Origin: Rhinopomastus cyanomelas
Lineage: Eukaryota; Chordata; Aves; Bucerotiformes; Rhinopomastidae
Length of the DNA: 64,000 bases
Reading direction: 5' to 3'
Assembly (NCBI GenBank): GCA_013400115.1
Contig: VXBP01003666.1
Coordinates: 1 to 64,000, forward strand
In this document: positions 37,527 through 41,470 of the stretch, in pieces
Layout of the letters: each line of letters starts with the position of its first letter
Numbering within the stretch: the stretch's first letter is position 1
Made by a program: the position numbers and the translations under genes
Notes under the pieces: generated by a model
What the model was told of the DNA's origin: nothing
What the model saw: the letters and a program-made list of their open reading frames with translations, nothing else
Databases searched by the model: none

Positions 37527-37569
37527 GGGAGGAGGCGCGGGGGGTGGCGCCGAAGAGCAGGGAGGTCAT
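6552..37569 (-). CDS. IFFO2: IFFO2, intermediate filament family orphan 2 (whole gene, 9 coding exons)
   Basis: Complete gene on the minus strand. Coding exons: 36899-37569, 18997-19057, 18464-18559, 16105-16245, 13460-13602, 11366-11486, 7978-8067, 7432-7562, 6552-6657. Every junction has GT/AG sites and the phases chain without a break to 1560 bp (519 aa plus stop), close to my recollection of the vertebrate protein (about 517 aa). Domain order: short Ala/Pro-rich head with a dozen-alanine run, coil 1A starting LRNDLGSNIHLLKGLNVRF, a DQAVQT linker segment, a rod in several coiled-coil pieces, an acidic insert (SDDDLSEQDGD), and the rod end [20 protein letters not shown], equivalent to the helix-termination motif of intermediate filaments. 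Tail ends VEPMVS. IFFO2 itself is little studied; its paralogue IFFO1 is a nuclear-lamina-associated filament protein implicated in holding DNA ends. IFFO2 rather than IFFO1 because of the GSNIHLLKG and RLRYKTFSR wording and the UBR4 neighbour. Confidence 0.96.
6700..7292. repeat. Degenerate ~55-bp minisatellite split by CR1 tails
   Basis: The shared core aactatcaatggcagaagga with an agctttaaag-type end recurs at about 6705-6738 (partial), 6759-6803, 7187-7235 and 7240-7292. The CR1 array 6819-7188 sits between copies two and three, as if inserted into the repeat. Confidence 0.6.
6819..7188 (+). mobile_element. Tandem array of five CR1 3' ends
   Basis: Units begin ggatcctgctgtg / ggatctaggggatcctg and end ccttccaatccctaatg. 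They cover about 6819-6895, 6896-6971, 6972-7053, 7054-7098 (short) and 7099-7188, with a period near 76 bp. Only the last unit ends in tgatcctgtga. Confidence 0.9.
7341..7393 (-). mobile_element. CR1 3' tail fragment next to IFFO2 exon 8
   Basis: Short antisense CR1 end (cacagaacatcagggactgg ... catccagtcc), 38 bp from the exon 8 donor. Confidence 0.85.
7432..7562 (-). CDS. IFFO2: IFFO2 coding exon 8
   Basis: 131 bp. It encodes [20 protein letters not shown] then [20 protein letters not shown] and SAD, plus two bases of an Arg codon. It carries the rod-end consensus of intermediate filaments (EY..., RGLD, C/YRRLI). Acceptor tgcag, donor gtagga. An antisense CR1 tail ends about 40 bp beyond the donor. 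Confidence 0.97.
7612..7900 (+). mobile_element. CR1 fragment filling IFFO2 intron 7
   Basis: Decayed CR1 reverse-transcriptase C-terminal region (sense plus; ccaggagtcagcaatgggcc, then the ccagttgtgggtccctc segment). It has no 3' tail and takes up most of the 415-bp intron between exons 7 and 8. Confidence 0.85.
7978..8067 (-). CDS. IFFO2: IFFO2 coding exon 7
   Basis: 90 bp, 30 codons, phase 0: [20 protein letters not shown] then EYQETIGQIE. Late coil 2. Acceptor ctgcag, donor gtacgg. The following intron (415 bp) is mostly a CR1 fragment. Confidence 0.97.
8570..9061 (+). mobile_element. CR1, 3' 490 bp with long open frame
   Basis: 5'-truncated CR1 with a nearly intact reverse-transcriptase C-terminal reading (HLPYEERLRELGLLS, then NVYKYVKGGCQEDGARL and HWNRLPREVVESPSLEMF), followed by the 3' UTR and attctatgattctatga tail. 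One of the younger-looking copies here; frame open over about 480 bp (8504-8983). Confidence 0.95.
9290..9570. promoter_or_regulatory. CpG-rich non-repeat segment in IFFO2 intron 6
   Basis: Isolated GC-rich stretch (CGCGCGCGGGCGC at 9481-9493) adjoining a perfect octamer ATGCAAAT (9494-9501) and a TAAT core. It has no coding reading and is free of CR1 between two CR1 copies. A candidate intronic regulatory element only. Confidence 0.3.
9868..10205 (+). mobile_element. CR1 3' fragment
   Basis: Begins within the ...KGGxQEDGARLCSGAP region, runs through the 3' UTR and ends ctaatgttctgtgatta. Confidence 0.93.
10535..11178 (-). mobile_element. CR1, 640-bp antisense copy
   Basis: Runs from a cacagaacattgg 3' end through the reverse-transcriptase C-terminus to the ccaggatgctgttggccctt segment. 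Minus-strand frame 10734-11444 is partly open. Among the longer copies in the window. Confidence 0.93.
11366..11486 (-). CDS. IFFO2: IFFO2 coding exon 6
   Basis: 121 bp. Completes the Leu codon, then RETFDFDDDCDSLTWEENEE and TLLLWEDFTNCNPSIDLQGE. This acidic motif is typical of IFFO proteins and absent from ordinary keratin- or vimentin-type filaments. Acceptor cag, donor gtgagt. Confidence 0.97.
11487..13459 (-). other. IFFO2 intron 5
   Basis: About 2 kb. Unique sequence without recognised elements from 11487 to 12825, then an old antisense CR1 (12826-13370). No coding homology seen. Confidence 0.8.
12826..13370 (-). mobile_element. Older-subfamily CR1, antisense
   Basis: The actgaggctggagaagccct 3' end differs from the young type. 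Continues through ctccagggatggatgg and gcctcttcctctggtccctt-type coding remnants. Diverged, many frameshifts. Confidence 0.85.
13460..13602 (-). CDS. IFFO2: IFFO2 coding exon 5
   Basis: 143 bp. It encodes VASKKKERKLASDDDLSEQD, then GDNGRFSDDEVSCSLNITDE and MKRMFNQ, plus two bases of a Leu codon completed in exon 6. It holds a basic KKKERK patch and an acidic, Ser-rich stretch that breaks the coiled coil. Acceptor aag, donor gtgagt. Confidence 0.96.
14193..14806 (+). mobile_element. CR1, 610-bp 3' fragment
   Basis: Reverse-transcriptase remnant (TRMMNEGEHLPYEERV, then INVHKYVKGGCQEDGARLCS) with one in-frame stop (tag at 14377-14379), 3' UTR, and two consecutive 3' ends (14648-14722 and 14723-14806). 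Confidence 0.94.
15628..15968 (+). mobile_element. CR1 3' end with amplified tail
   Basis: A normal 3' end (15628-15800) is followed by three further repetitions of gatcttycraggtcccttcc plus attctatgactacgattcta, reaching 15968. Confidence 0.92.
15783..15968 (+). repeat. Tandem repeat of the CR1 terminal ~55 bp
   Basis: Four units of aggtcccttccagcccctaa joined by attctatgactacgattcta. Unit length is about 55 bp, with the last unit shorter. It looks like tail slippage. Confidence 0.85.
16105..16245 (-). CDS. IFFO2: IFFO2 coding exon 4
   Basis: 141 bp, 47 codons, phase 0. It begins [20 protein letters not shown] and ends RNSEDVSKIFQ. CRRIDITAKLCDVAQQ is nearly invariant in the IFFO family. 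Acceptor ctgcag, donor gtgatg (slightly weak). Confidence 0.97.
16977..17006 (+). repeat. Degenerate telomere-like CCCTAA tract
   Basis: ccctaacccaaaccctagcc ctagccc: about four imperfect CCCTAA/CCCTAG units in IFFO2 intron 3. Confidence 0.5.
17640..18128 (+). mobile_element. CR1 3' fragment
   Basis: Diverged copy (ggtgatggagccctggcaca; gacctgacctaggggattct) with a partly duplicated end (17940-18000 and 18001-18060). Confidence 0.9.
18464..18559 (-). CDS. IFFO2: IFFO2 coding exon 3
   Basis: 96 bp, exactly 32 codons, phase 0 at both ends. It encodes EAQEAEALQEELNEKIERLK followed by AELVVFKGLMSD, a highly conserved rod segment. Acceptor cag, donor gtaagt. Confidence 0.97.
18560..18996 (-). 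other. IFFO2 intron 2
   Basis: 437 bp. Its middle is taken up by an old CR1 tail (18690-18885). Confidence 0.85.
18690..18885 (+). mobile_element. Old CR1 tail with internal duplication
   Basis: ggttcatggttggactcaaa...aaggtctttcccaa appears twice (about 18768-18810 and 18838-18880), giving two tandem 3' ends of the older CR1 type. Confidence 0.75.
18997..19057 (-). CDS. IFFO2: IFFO2 coding exon 2
   Basis: 61 bp, encoding WEEELTRRMSLESMVETLRE after completing a Lys codon shared with exon 1. Acceptor is cag, donor gtgagt. It is the first rod exon after the 17.8-kb intron 1. The run is charged and heptad-like, as expected of coil 1B. Confidence 0.95.
19203..19480 (-). mobile_element. Old CR1 fragment, antisense
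   Basis: atggttggaaggggccttcc followed by cccctgctcaagcagga and ctctgggcaaccc...gtatttgatagccctgac. Diverged older subfamily. Confidence 0.7.
19700..20537 (+). mobile_element. CR1, 840-bp copy with internal tandem duplication
   Basis: The segment from aaagaggttctcct to gaggctgagggagctgg occurs twice in tandem (about 19812-19993 and 19998-20182). Then come the C-terminal remnant and a 3' end at gatgctctgtga. Confidence 0.92.
20990..21140 (+). mobile_element. Old CR1 tail
   Basis: ccagctgtgtttcacagtca, gggttggactcaatgagcct and gtgtttcccaacctgaacac match the older CR1 3' end. A weaker related piece may reach back to 20890. Confidence 0.7.
21733..22190 (-). mobile_element. CR1 3' fragment, antisense
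   Basis: Starts cacagagcgttaagagttgg and runs through ctcctgacacccacccttca to the ctctgcgctgggctctctcc segment. Partly open minus frame (21775-22065). Confidence 0.93.
22197..22320 (-). mobile_element. CR1 3' tail, antisense, adjoining the previous copy
   Basis: tcacagaactttagggattg ... cacagcaggatccctggatg. Same orientation, head to tail with 21733-22190, so possibly a second insertion into the first. Confidence 0.9.
22450..22592 (+). mobile_element. Two tandem CR1 3' ends
   Basis: gcattggactggatgatctt ... cccctaacgactggatctag and then a complete second end finishing tctgtgactctgtgatt. Confidence 0.9.
22778..22816 (+). repeat. GAG/GGA purine repeat
   Basis: About 39 bp of gaggaggaggaggaggagg type with one gtg interruption. 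A simple repeat in intron 1. Confidence 0.8.
23275..23705 (-). mobile_element. Older-subfamily CR1, antisense
   Basis: gaatcattggggatggagaa, ccaacacctccagggataga and ctggcactggctgcctggga match the copy at 12826-13370. Ends at acattccagcagcact. Confidence 0.85.
23950..24178 (-). mobile_element. Two tandem CR1 ends, antisense
   Basis: cacagaatcccagagcatca...ccctagatccagtcattagg then a second ggttggaaggaacctcaaaa end continuing into the upstream 3' UTR to about 24178. Confidence 0.9.
24270..24620. promoter_or_regulatory. CpG-rich island in IFFO2 intron 1
   Basis: About 350 bp with dense CpG (gaggcgcgcgtagccgccgg; ccgcgg at 24403 and 24479; cgcccgggc) in otherwise ordinary intron DNA. Long overlapping frames on both strands are expected from the composition. 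It may be an alternative promoter, an enhancer or a GC-rich insertion; no homology recognised. Confidence 0.35.
25024..25262 (-). mobile_element. Three tandem CR1 3' ends, antisense
   Basis: Ends at 25024-25125, 25126-25197 and 25198-25262. Each has ggattgggaagg/ggaagggacct and agatcastcagtccaat. Confidence 0.9.
25765..26440 (+). mobile_element. CR1, 675-bp copy of the older tail type
   Basis: gtggccaagaaggccagtgg, ggtgtccagtactgaaggga and the GLENQSDEERRRAGAV remnant, then a tail ggttggacttgatgatcccc ending gattctctgattctaaa. Confidence 0.9.
26630..26732 (+). mobile_element. CR1 tail of the same subfamily
   Basis: ggggatctggttcagtgggg to gattctgtggttctaaagga. Nearly identical in layout to the end of 25765-26440 and 190 bp from it, so a tail duplication is likely. 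Confidence 0.85.
27322..27482 (-). mobile_element. CR1 ends, left (antisense) arm of palindrome
   Basis: Two antisense ends (27322-27412 and 27413-27482). They meet sense copies at about 27482. Confidence 0.9.
27483..27802 (+). mobile_element. CR1 ends, right (sense) arm of palindrome
   Basis: Four sense 3' ends in tandem (27483-27543, 27544-27632, 27633-27708, 27709-27802). The last finishes gttctgtggtcctgtgatt. Confidence 0.9.
28605..28735 (+). mobile_element. Two tandem CR1 ends
   Basis: gatgcttcgaggtcccttcc and a second complete end finishing ctaatgttctgtgattctga. Confidence 0.9.
28738..28982 (+). mobile_element. Old CR1 3' fragment
   Basis: Begins aacagcctcaagtggtgcca, includes ggcacaggctgcccagggac, and ends with an older-type tail gttggactggatgctcttgg. 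Confidence 0.85.
29606..30150 (-). mobile_element. Old CR1, antisense, carrying a minisatellite
   Basis: The 3' end is expanded into the 43-bp repeat; the body (29925-30150) has gtttgaagctggaaa and gcctgtccttat-type remnants of the CR1 C-terminal coding region. Confidence 0.7.
29617..29925. repeat. 43-bp minisatellite, about 7 copies
   Basis: Unit ggttagaccttcaggcgcat continuing ccagtccaaccctcaaccca gct. Copies 1-5 are nearly identical; copies 6-7 have drifted. Confidence 0.95.
30480..31035 (+). mobile_element. CR1, third subfamily, with assembly defect
   Basis: gagcccacctggagtcctgc, ctctggggacaggctgaggg, and a tail gggtgagctctgagctccct. It contains the N at 30944 and a 33-bp duplicated block. 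The parallel copy at 40835-41470 shows the expected sequence. Confidence 0.9.
30944..30978. other. Assembly join: N plus repeated 33-bp block
   Basis: The block gagatgaaatttgaggcaga... at 30790-30822 recurs at 30946-30978, directly after the N. In the sister copy at 41397 the text reads smoothly without it. Confidence 0.85.
31788..32182 (-). mobile_element. CR1 ends and body, antisense composite
   Basis: Two 3' ends, a spacer cctagaccaagccccatcag that is also present at 2.4-2.7 kb, then a further CR1 3' UTR and coding piece ending near cctcctcagattgatgtgga. Confidence 0.88.
32272..32395 (-). mobile_element. CR1 coding piece, antisense
   Basis: ggttggtctcaccagggcag ... cagaatgccgttggccctcc. 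The upstream continuation of 31788-32182 after 90 bp of other sequence. Confidence 0.85.
32836..32890. repeat. ctagatgga-type imperfect repeat
   Basis: actagctagatggacggctg then gctagctagatggatggcta: two near-identical halves in tandem, rich in ctag palindromes. Confidence 0.75.
32893..33066 (+). mobile_element. Two tandem CR1 ends
   Basis: aaatgactgagtctagggga and a second end finishing ctaatgccctgtgttcatgt. Confidence 0.9.
33148..33690 (-). mobile_element. CR1, older tail type, antisense
   Basis: tagaaccatagaaccacaga, atcatcaagtccaaccatca, with a partly open minus frame (33238-33825) reading ATKLGKGLENPSDEERRREL. Confidence 0.93.
34078..34502 (+). mobile_element. CR1 3' fragment with two ends
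   Basis: gttgatcaatatgtgaaggg to gttctgtgattctgtgatt. The last end is duplicated (34325-34405 and 34406-34502). Confidence 0.93.
34630..34752 (+). mobile_element. CR1 3' end
   Basis: cacacctggacaccgttcct through gatcctgctgtggcagagag to gttctgtgatcttgtga. Confidence 0.9.
34788..35045 (-). mobile_element. CR1, third subfamily, antisense
   Basis: cagactgggttgggttggga, ctcaccagacctgggtgccc and ggcctcagcagcctcccagg. Same family as 30480-31035. Confidence 0.88.
35071..35200 (-). mobile_element. CR1 3' end, antisense
   Basis: tagaatcatagaaccattag ... ccctaggccacatcgcacag. Confidence 0.9.
36440..36720. repeat. GC-rich degenerate minisatellite at the start of IFFO2 intron 1
   Basis: Repeated variants of gggcgcatcctgag and caccctggg at irregular 25-45 bp spacing, about ten copies, on the exon 1 side of intron 1. 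It creates long chance frames on both strands. Confidence 0.7.
36899..37569 (-). CDS. IFFO2: IFFO2 coding exon 1
   Basis: Starts at the ATG complementary to 37567-37569 in a strong Kozak setting (GCCACCATGA), giving MTSLLFG, the expected family start. It encodes the head (poly-Ala from the CGG run at 37491-37526), coil 1A (about residues 49-90, LERRNRLLEKQL) and a linker through LPGTIWSYTQVRR to VLAKVKRERDEYKR, ending with two bases of a codon before gtgagt. A 15-N gap (37164-37178) falls in the linker. The frame across it is open, but the true missing length is unknown. An upstream in-frame ATG at 37705-37707 would add about 46 residues, but it reads through a single N at 37601 beside a duplicated segment, so I do not use it. 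Confidence 0.95.
37164..37178. other. Assembly gap (15 N) in IFFO2 exon 1
   Basis: Fifteen N flanked on both sides by cgtgtcccg, which suggests overlapping contig ends rather than 15 missing bases. The amino-acid number of the linker is therefore unreliable. Confidence 0.9.
37491..37526 (-). repeat. CGG x12 run coding for poly-alanine
   Basis: Twelve CGG triplets on the plus strand, read on the minus strand as the alanine run in the IFFO2 head. Such runs vary in length between species and are often misassembled. Confidence 0.9.
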
Positions 37570-37800
37570 GGTGGCGGGTCCGCGGGCGGGAGCCGGAGCA
37601 NTGGCGGTTCCGCGGGCGGAAGCCGGAGCAGAACTGGGATCAGCACCGGCAGCGGTACCAACAGCTCCGCGCTCCCGCCGCGCCGGGCACTGAGCTGGGA
37701 AGGCCACGCCCGCTCATCAGACTCCGCCCCCCACTGGCCACGCCCCGACGAGGTGACCAATCACGTGCTCCTCCCACGGCCATCAGGCCACGCCCTTTTC
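37570..37800 (-). promoter_or_regulatory. IFFO2: IFFO2 5' UTR and core promoter
   Basis: GC-rich stretch upstream of the IFFO2 ATG. It holds a CCAAT box (37757-37761, plus orientation), an abutting CACGTG E-box (37762-37767), a GC box (CCGCCCC near 37724) and CACGCCCC motifs near 37740 and 37790. No TATA box, as usual for CpG-island promoters. The start site itself cannot be placed. A single N at 37601 lies between two near-identical 28-30 bp blocks. Confidence 0.7.
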
Positions 37801-37859
37801 AGAAGCTACGCCCCCCCCTGCGCAGCCTGTGCTGCCACGTGTGCTCTGGGGTGGGGGAG

Positions 37860-38680
37860 GGAGGTGATTTTAGGGGGGGGAAACGTGATTTTGTGAATTT
37901 CGGGATATTTAGTAACTTTTGGGGGGATTTCATTAACTTTCGGGGAAATTCTGTTTTTTTCAGGGAGTTTTTATTACATTTTAGGGGAATTTTATCCATT
38001 TTCAGGGCAATTTTATTATTTTTATTATTTTTAGGGGGATTTTGTAACACTTTGTTCACTGTTAGGGAGTTTTTATTAATTTTAAGGGATTGTAATAATT
38101 TTTAGGGATATTTCAGCAGTTTTTAGGGAGATCTTTATGATTTTGAGGGAGATTTTATTAATTTTTAGCAGTATTTTATTTTGTAGCAATTTTTAAGGGG
38201 ATTTTATAATTTTTAGAGAAATACTAATAATTTCCAGGGAGGATTTTGTTTATTTTTTTAGGGAAAGTTTATTAATTTTTAATGATTTTATGAATTTTTA
38301 GGTTTTGGCAGTTTTGAGGGGGACTTTATTAATTTTTAGCCAGATTTTATTATTTTTTAAGACAATTTCATTAATTTTAGGGTCAATTCATGAATTTTAG
38401 GGGGATTTTATTATTTGGTGGGATGTGATTATTTTGGAGGGGGGTTGTAATTTTTGGAGAAAAAAATACTGCAGTTTGGGGGGGATATTGTGATTTTGAG
38501 GGGGCATATGGTGATTTCAGGGGGATAATGTGATTTTGGGAGGGTATTGTGATTTTTTTAGGGGGATATTGTGATTTGGAGGGGTTATATTTTGATTTTA
38601 GGAGCAGTATTGTGATTTTGGGGGAATATTGTGATTTTTGGGGGGTTATATTGTCAGTTTGGGGGGAATATTGTGACTGT
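37860..38680 (+). repeat. T/G-rich degenerate tandem array, left block
   Basis: About 820 bp of monomers such as gggggattttattaattttt (left part) and gggggatattgtgattttga (right part), 20-30 bp each. C is nearly absent from the plus strand. The array starts about 290 bp from the IFFO2 ATG, immediately upstream of the promoter. All open frames in it are compositional. Confidence 0.92.
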
Positions 38681-39482
38681 TTTGCAGGTGGACCGTACAG
38701 TGGTTTAGGTGAAGTCATCCGTCGAGAGAGCGTTCCAATGCGCACATTTGCCAAGTACCTCTTCACCTCTCTCCTACCTCATGGTGCTGAACTGGCATCC
38801 AAAACTGCACCGAGAGCCATGCGGTATGTATTCACAAATTGTCTAGAAAGTAGTGTTTTGGAAAAAGGCAAAAAACATTTCCAACTCGAGACCTTTTTTT
38901 CTGAGAAGCATTGCTCTCTTCGGGAGAAATTGTTTCAGAGTTTATCTTTAAAAACAACTGGAATCCATGGTAAATACAGTATATTAATTTATAATTGTAT
39001 GATCAGTGTTTATCTGTAACTATAAAACAAGAATTCTGTGTTACATGTCCTTCTAGACTCTCACTCTTGGGGTATCACGGTTTTGTGCTAAATGATGACA
39101 GTTATAGAAAGGGGTTCTCTCACCTGTGTGGCCCTTTGTGTGTCCCATGTGATGGGATTGGTGAGGAGCTGAGGAAAAAAGCATCTCACCAGGAGTCTCA
39201 GAATCATCGGCTGCTTAGCCTGTTTGGCAGGACTGCTTGTTCCAGTTACCCTCTTTAAAAATTCAGAATGATAGATTTTAACCCATGTGGCTAAAATGAG
39301 CCAGTACTTATAAAAATTCTGCTTGCACACTTACGTGTGAGTATTAGGATTTAAATGGAGTATTTCATGTGACAGCTAAGTGCCGAACTTGCTTGCATCC
39401 TGTTTGTTGTCGCCGATTAGGAAAATTTTTCCTCGGCAAATGCTCAGTGTCAGATGGCTCATTAATCTATGATGGCAGCTAT
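38681..39482 (+). other. Non-repeat insert splitting the T/G-rich array
   Basis: About 800 bp of ordinary base composition, bounded on both sides by the same array monomer. It holds the ZSWIM-like exon near its left edge. The remainder (38824-39482) is intron-like, with no further exon recognised. Confidence 0.75.
38688..38823 (+). pseudogene. Orphan ZSWIM5/6-like exon with both splice sites
   Basis: 136 bp between ttttgcag and gtatgt. The open reading encodes GPYSGLGEVIRRESVPMRTF, AKYLFTSLLPHGAELASKTA and PRAM, ending two bases into an Arg codon. From memory this matches the conserved C-terminal region of the SWIM zinc-finger proteins ZSWIM5/ZSWIM6 (…GPYAGLGEV…, LLPHDAELAYKIALRAMR). Differences cluster in the last third (D to G, Y to S, I to T, L to P), suggesting relaxed constraint. 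Introns are kept, so it is a DNA-level copy, not a processed mRNA copy. No neighbouring ZSWIM exon is visible within the window. Orientation is opposite to IFFO2. Most likely a dead gene fragment; being spliced into a transcript is possible but unproven. Confidence 0.7.
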
Positions 39483-39662
39483 GGGGGGTTATATTGTTAT
39501 TTTGGGGGGAATATTGTGATTGTAGGGGAAATATTGTGATTTTGAGGGGGAATATTGTGATTTTAAGGGTAATATTGTGATTTGAGGAAGAATATTGTCA
39601 TTTGGGGGGGGAATATTGTGACTTTTAGGGGAACTTTTGTGATTTTCGGGGGGGCTGCTGCA
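39483..39662 (+). repeat. T/G-rich tandem array, right block
   Basis: Same monomer (gggggaatattgtgatttt) resumes after the 800-bp interruption, about eight copies. Confidence 0.92.
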
Positions 39663-40232
39663 ATTTTGGGAGTGGCGAGCAGGTCCAGCACAGCTTTTCC
39701 CCTGCCTCCACCTTTGTGTTGGGGCTGTTGGGAACAACCTAACTGCTAAAATGAAATCATAAGGGGTTGACTGTCACTATTCGAAGGCAGAGCTCTGCCT
39801 GGGTGCTGCCCAGCCCCAATATTAATAATAATTAAGCTATTAAATAATCGTTCCCCAGCCGCTGCCCTGCACCGCTCAGCAATCAGAGGAGATTGCTTAA
39901 TTGGGTTCTGTGGCGATTCCGTGGCGGAGCTGGAACGATGCTCTGGGAGCGAGCGGCGAGCACAGGAAACGCTCTGTAATTCACTGAATAACAGAATAAT
40001 AATAATAAACAGGACCAGGAAAATAGCGCCAAAGAAATGCAGAGAAAATAAACGAGTGAGATAAATACAGAAGAGCTCACACAGGTCATTGGTGCTGCTG
40101 TAGCTGCCCCCAGTGTGCAGCAGCACCCGGCACCCCGGTGCTGAGGCCAGGACTCACGATGGCCCCATCCCTCGGTCGTGAAACCAGCGAGTCCTTTCCC
40201 TAATGGGCTTCGGCTGATCCCGATGCAGCTCG

Positions 40233-40335
40233 CAGCATCCCAGCGTGGTTGGGGCTGGAGAAGCCCTCTGAGCTCATCCAGCCCAGAACCTCTCATCACT
40301 CTAACTAGGTCTAGGCTCCCAGGAATGGGAATCCC
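40233..40335 (-). mobile_element. Old CR1 tail, antisense
   Basis: cagcgtggttggggctggag aagccctctgagctcatcca, as in 12826-13370. Confidence 0.75.
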
Positions 40336-40834
40336 TCCACCACGAGGATTCACGCAGTGGCAGATCTGGCCCCACAACCACCAACCTGACCCCCACAGCC
40401 ATCAGCCCTCATGCCCAGCCACCACGGGCTGGTGTATGGGACACACCACAGGCTGGGTGCTGGTCCTTTGGCTTAATGACCCTAAAACTGCCCAGTCCTC
40501 AAAAATCCCCCACTCAGTTACCTCAGCAGGGAGAGAAGACCCTCCTCAGCAAAGATCTTCCAGCACTGTGGTGAAGCAGCAGCTCACCCAAAGCTCCCAG
40601 TGATCCCTGCATCCCATTGCATTCCCTTGGGCTGCAGGAACCACCTGAGCCTGCTCAAAGCTGGAGAAGGGTGATTTAGTCACCAGGACTCTGCATGATC
40701 AAGAGGAAGCTTCAGTTCTCAGGCTGCTGCTTGACAACCATCAGGCTGTGGTGGTTACACTGGGCTGAGCATCACTCACCTGGGGCTCTGCCCTGAGCCC
40801 TGCAGCTTCCTGCTTGGATAAGGGGGTTTGTGCA

Positions 40835-41470
40835 ATCCAGGCTGCTGAGGTCAGCACCATGGGGCAGGGCAGCCCAGAGACCAGCTGGATCCTGGGCTGG
40901 ATCCACAGTGTCACCAGGAGGGCCAGGATCATCCCCCACTGCTCTGCCCTGCTCAGACCCCACCTGGAGTCCTGTGGCTACTTCTGAAGGCCCCAGGACA
41001 AGAAGGACCTGGAGGTGCTGGAATGAGGCCAGAGGAGGCCACGAGGATGCTCAGAGGGCTGGAGCCCCTCTGCTCTGGGGACAGGCTGAGGGAGCTAGGG
41101 CTGTTCAGCCTGGAGAGGAGAGGCCTGCAGGGGGACCTTAGAGCAGCTCCCTGCAGGGGCTCCAGGACAGCTGAAGAGGGACTTCTGGCCAGGGACTCTG
41201 GTGCTGGGACAACTGGGCTGGGTTCAAACTCCAAGAGGGGACATGGAGATGAGATCTGAGGCAGAAATCCCTCCCTGGGAGGCTGCTGAGGCCCTGGAAC
41301 AGGCTGCCCAGGGAGGTTGTGGCTGCTCTGTCATCCCTGGCAGTGTCCAAGGGCAGGTTGGATGGGGCTGTGGGCACCCAGGTCTGGTGAGAGGTGTCGC
41401 TGCCCCTGGCAGGGGGTTGGCCCTGGGTGAGCTCTGAGCGCCCTCCCAACCCACCCCAGTCTGTGCCTCT
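40835..41470 (+). mobile_element. CR1, third subfamily, 635 bp
   Basis: ctgctcagaccccacctgga, ggagctagggctgttcagcc, and tail gggtgagctctgagcgccct to cccagtctgtg. Intact sister of 30480-31035. Confidence 0.92.

Larger units (their letters stand above)
36700..37850. promoter_or_regulatory. CpG island over IFFO2 exon 1 and promoter
   Basis: Very high G+C with frequent CpG, including the CGG run. It spans exon 1, the start of intron 1 and the promoter, then stops abruptly at the T/G-rich array. Confidence 0.8.

Noticed and set aside
37570..37707. In-frame upstream ATG that would lengthen IFFO2
   Set aside because: The extension reads through an N beside a duplicated block, has no family resemblance, and the downstream ATG has the better Kozak context and the expected MTSLLFG start.
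37003..37896. 297-codon plus-strand frame
   Set aside because: Antisense shadow of IFFO2 exon 1; glycine-rich because of the CGG run and interrupted by Ns.
38995..39258. Frame after the ZSWIM-like exon as a second exon
   Set aside because: No resemblance to the ZSWIM family and no acceptor in the right phase that I could support.
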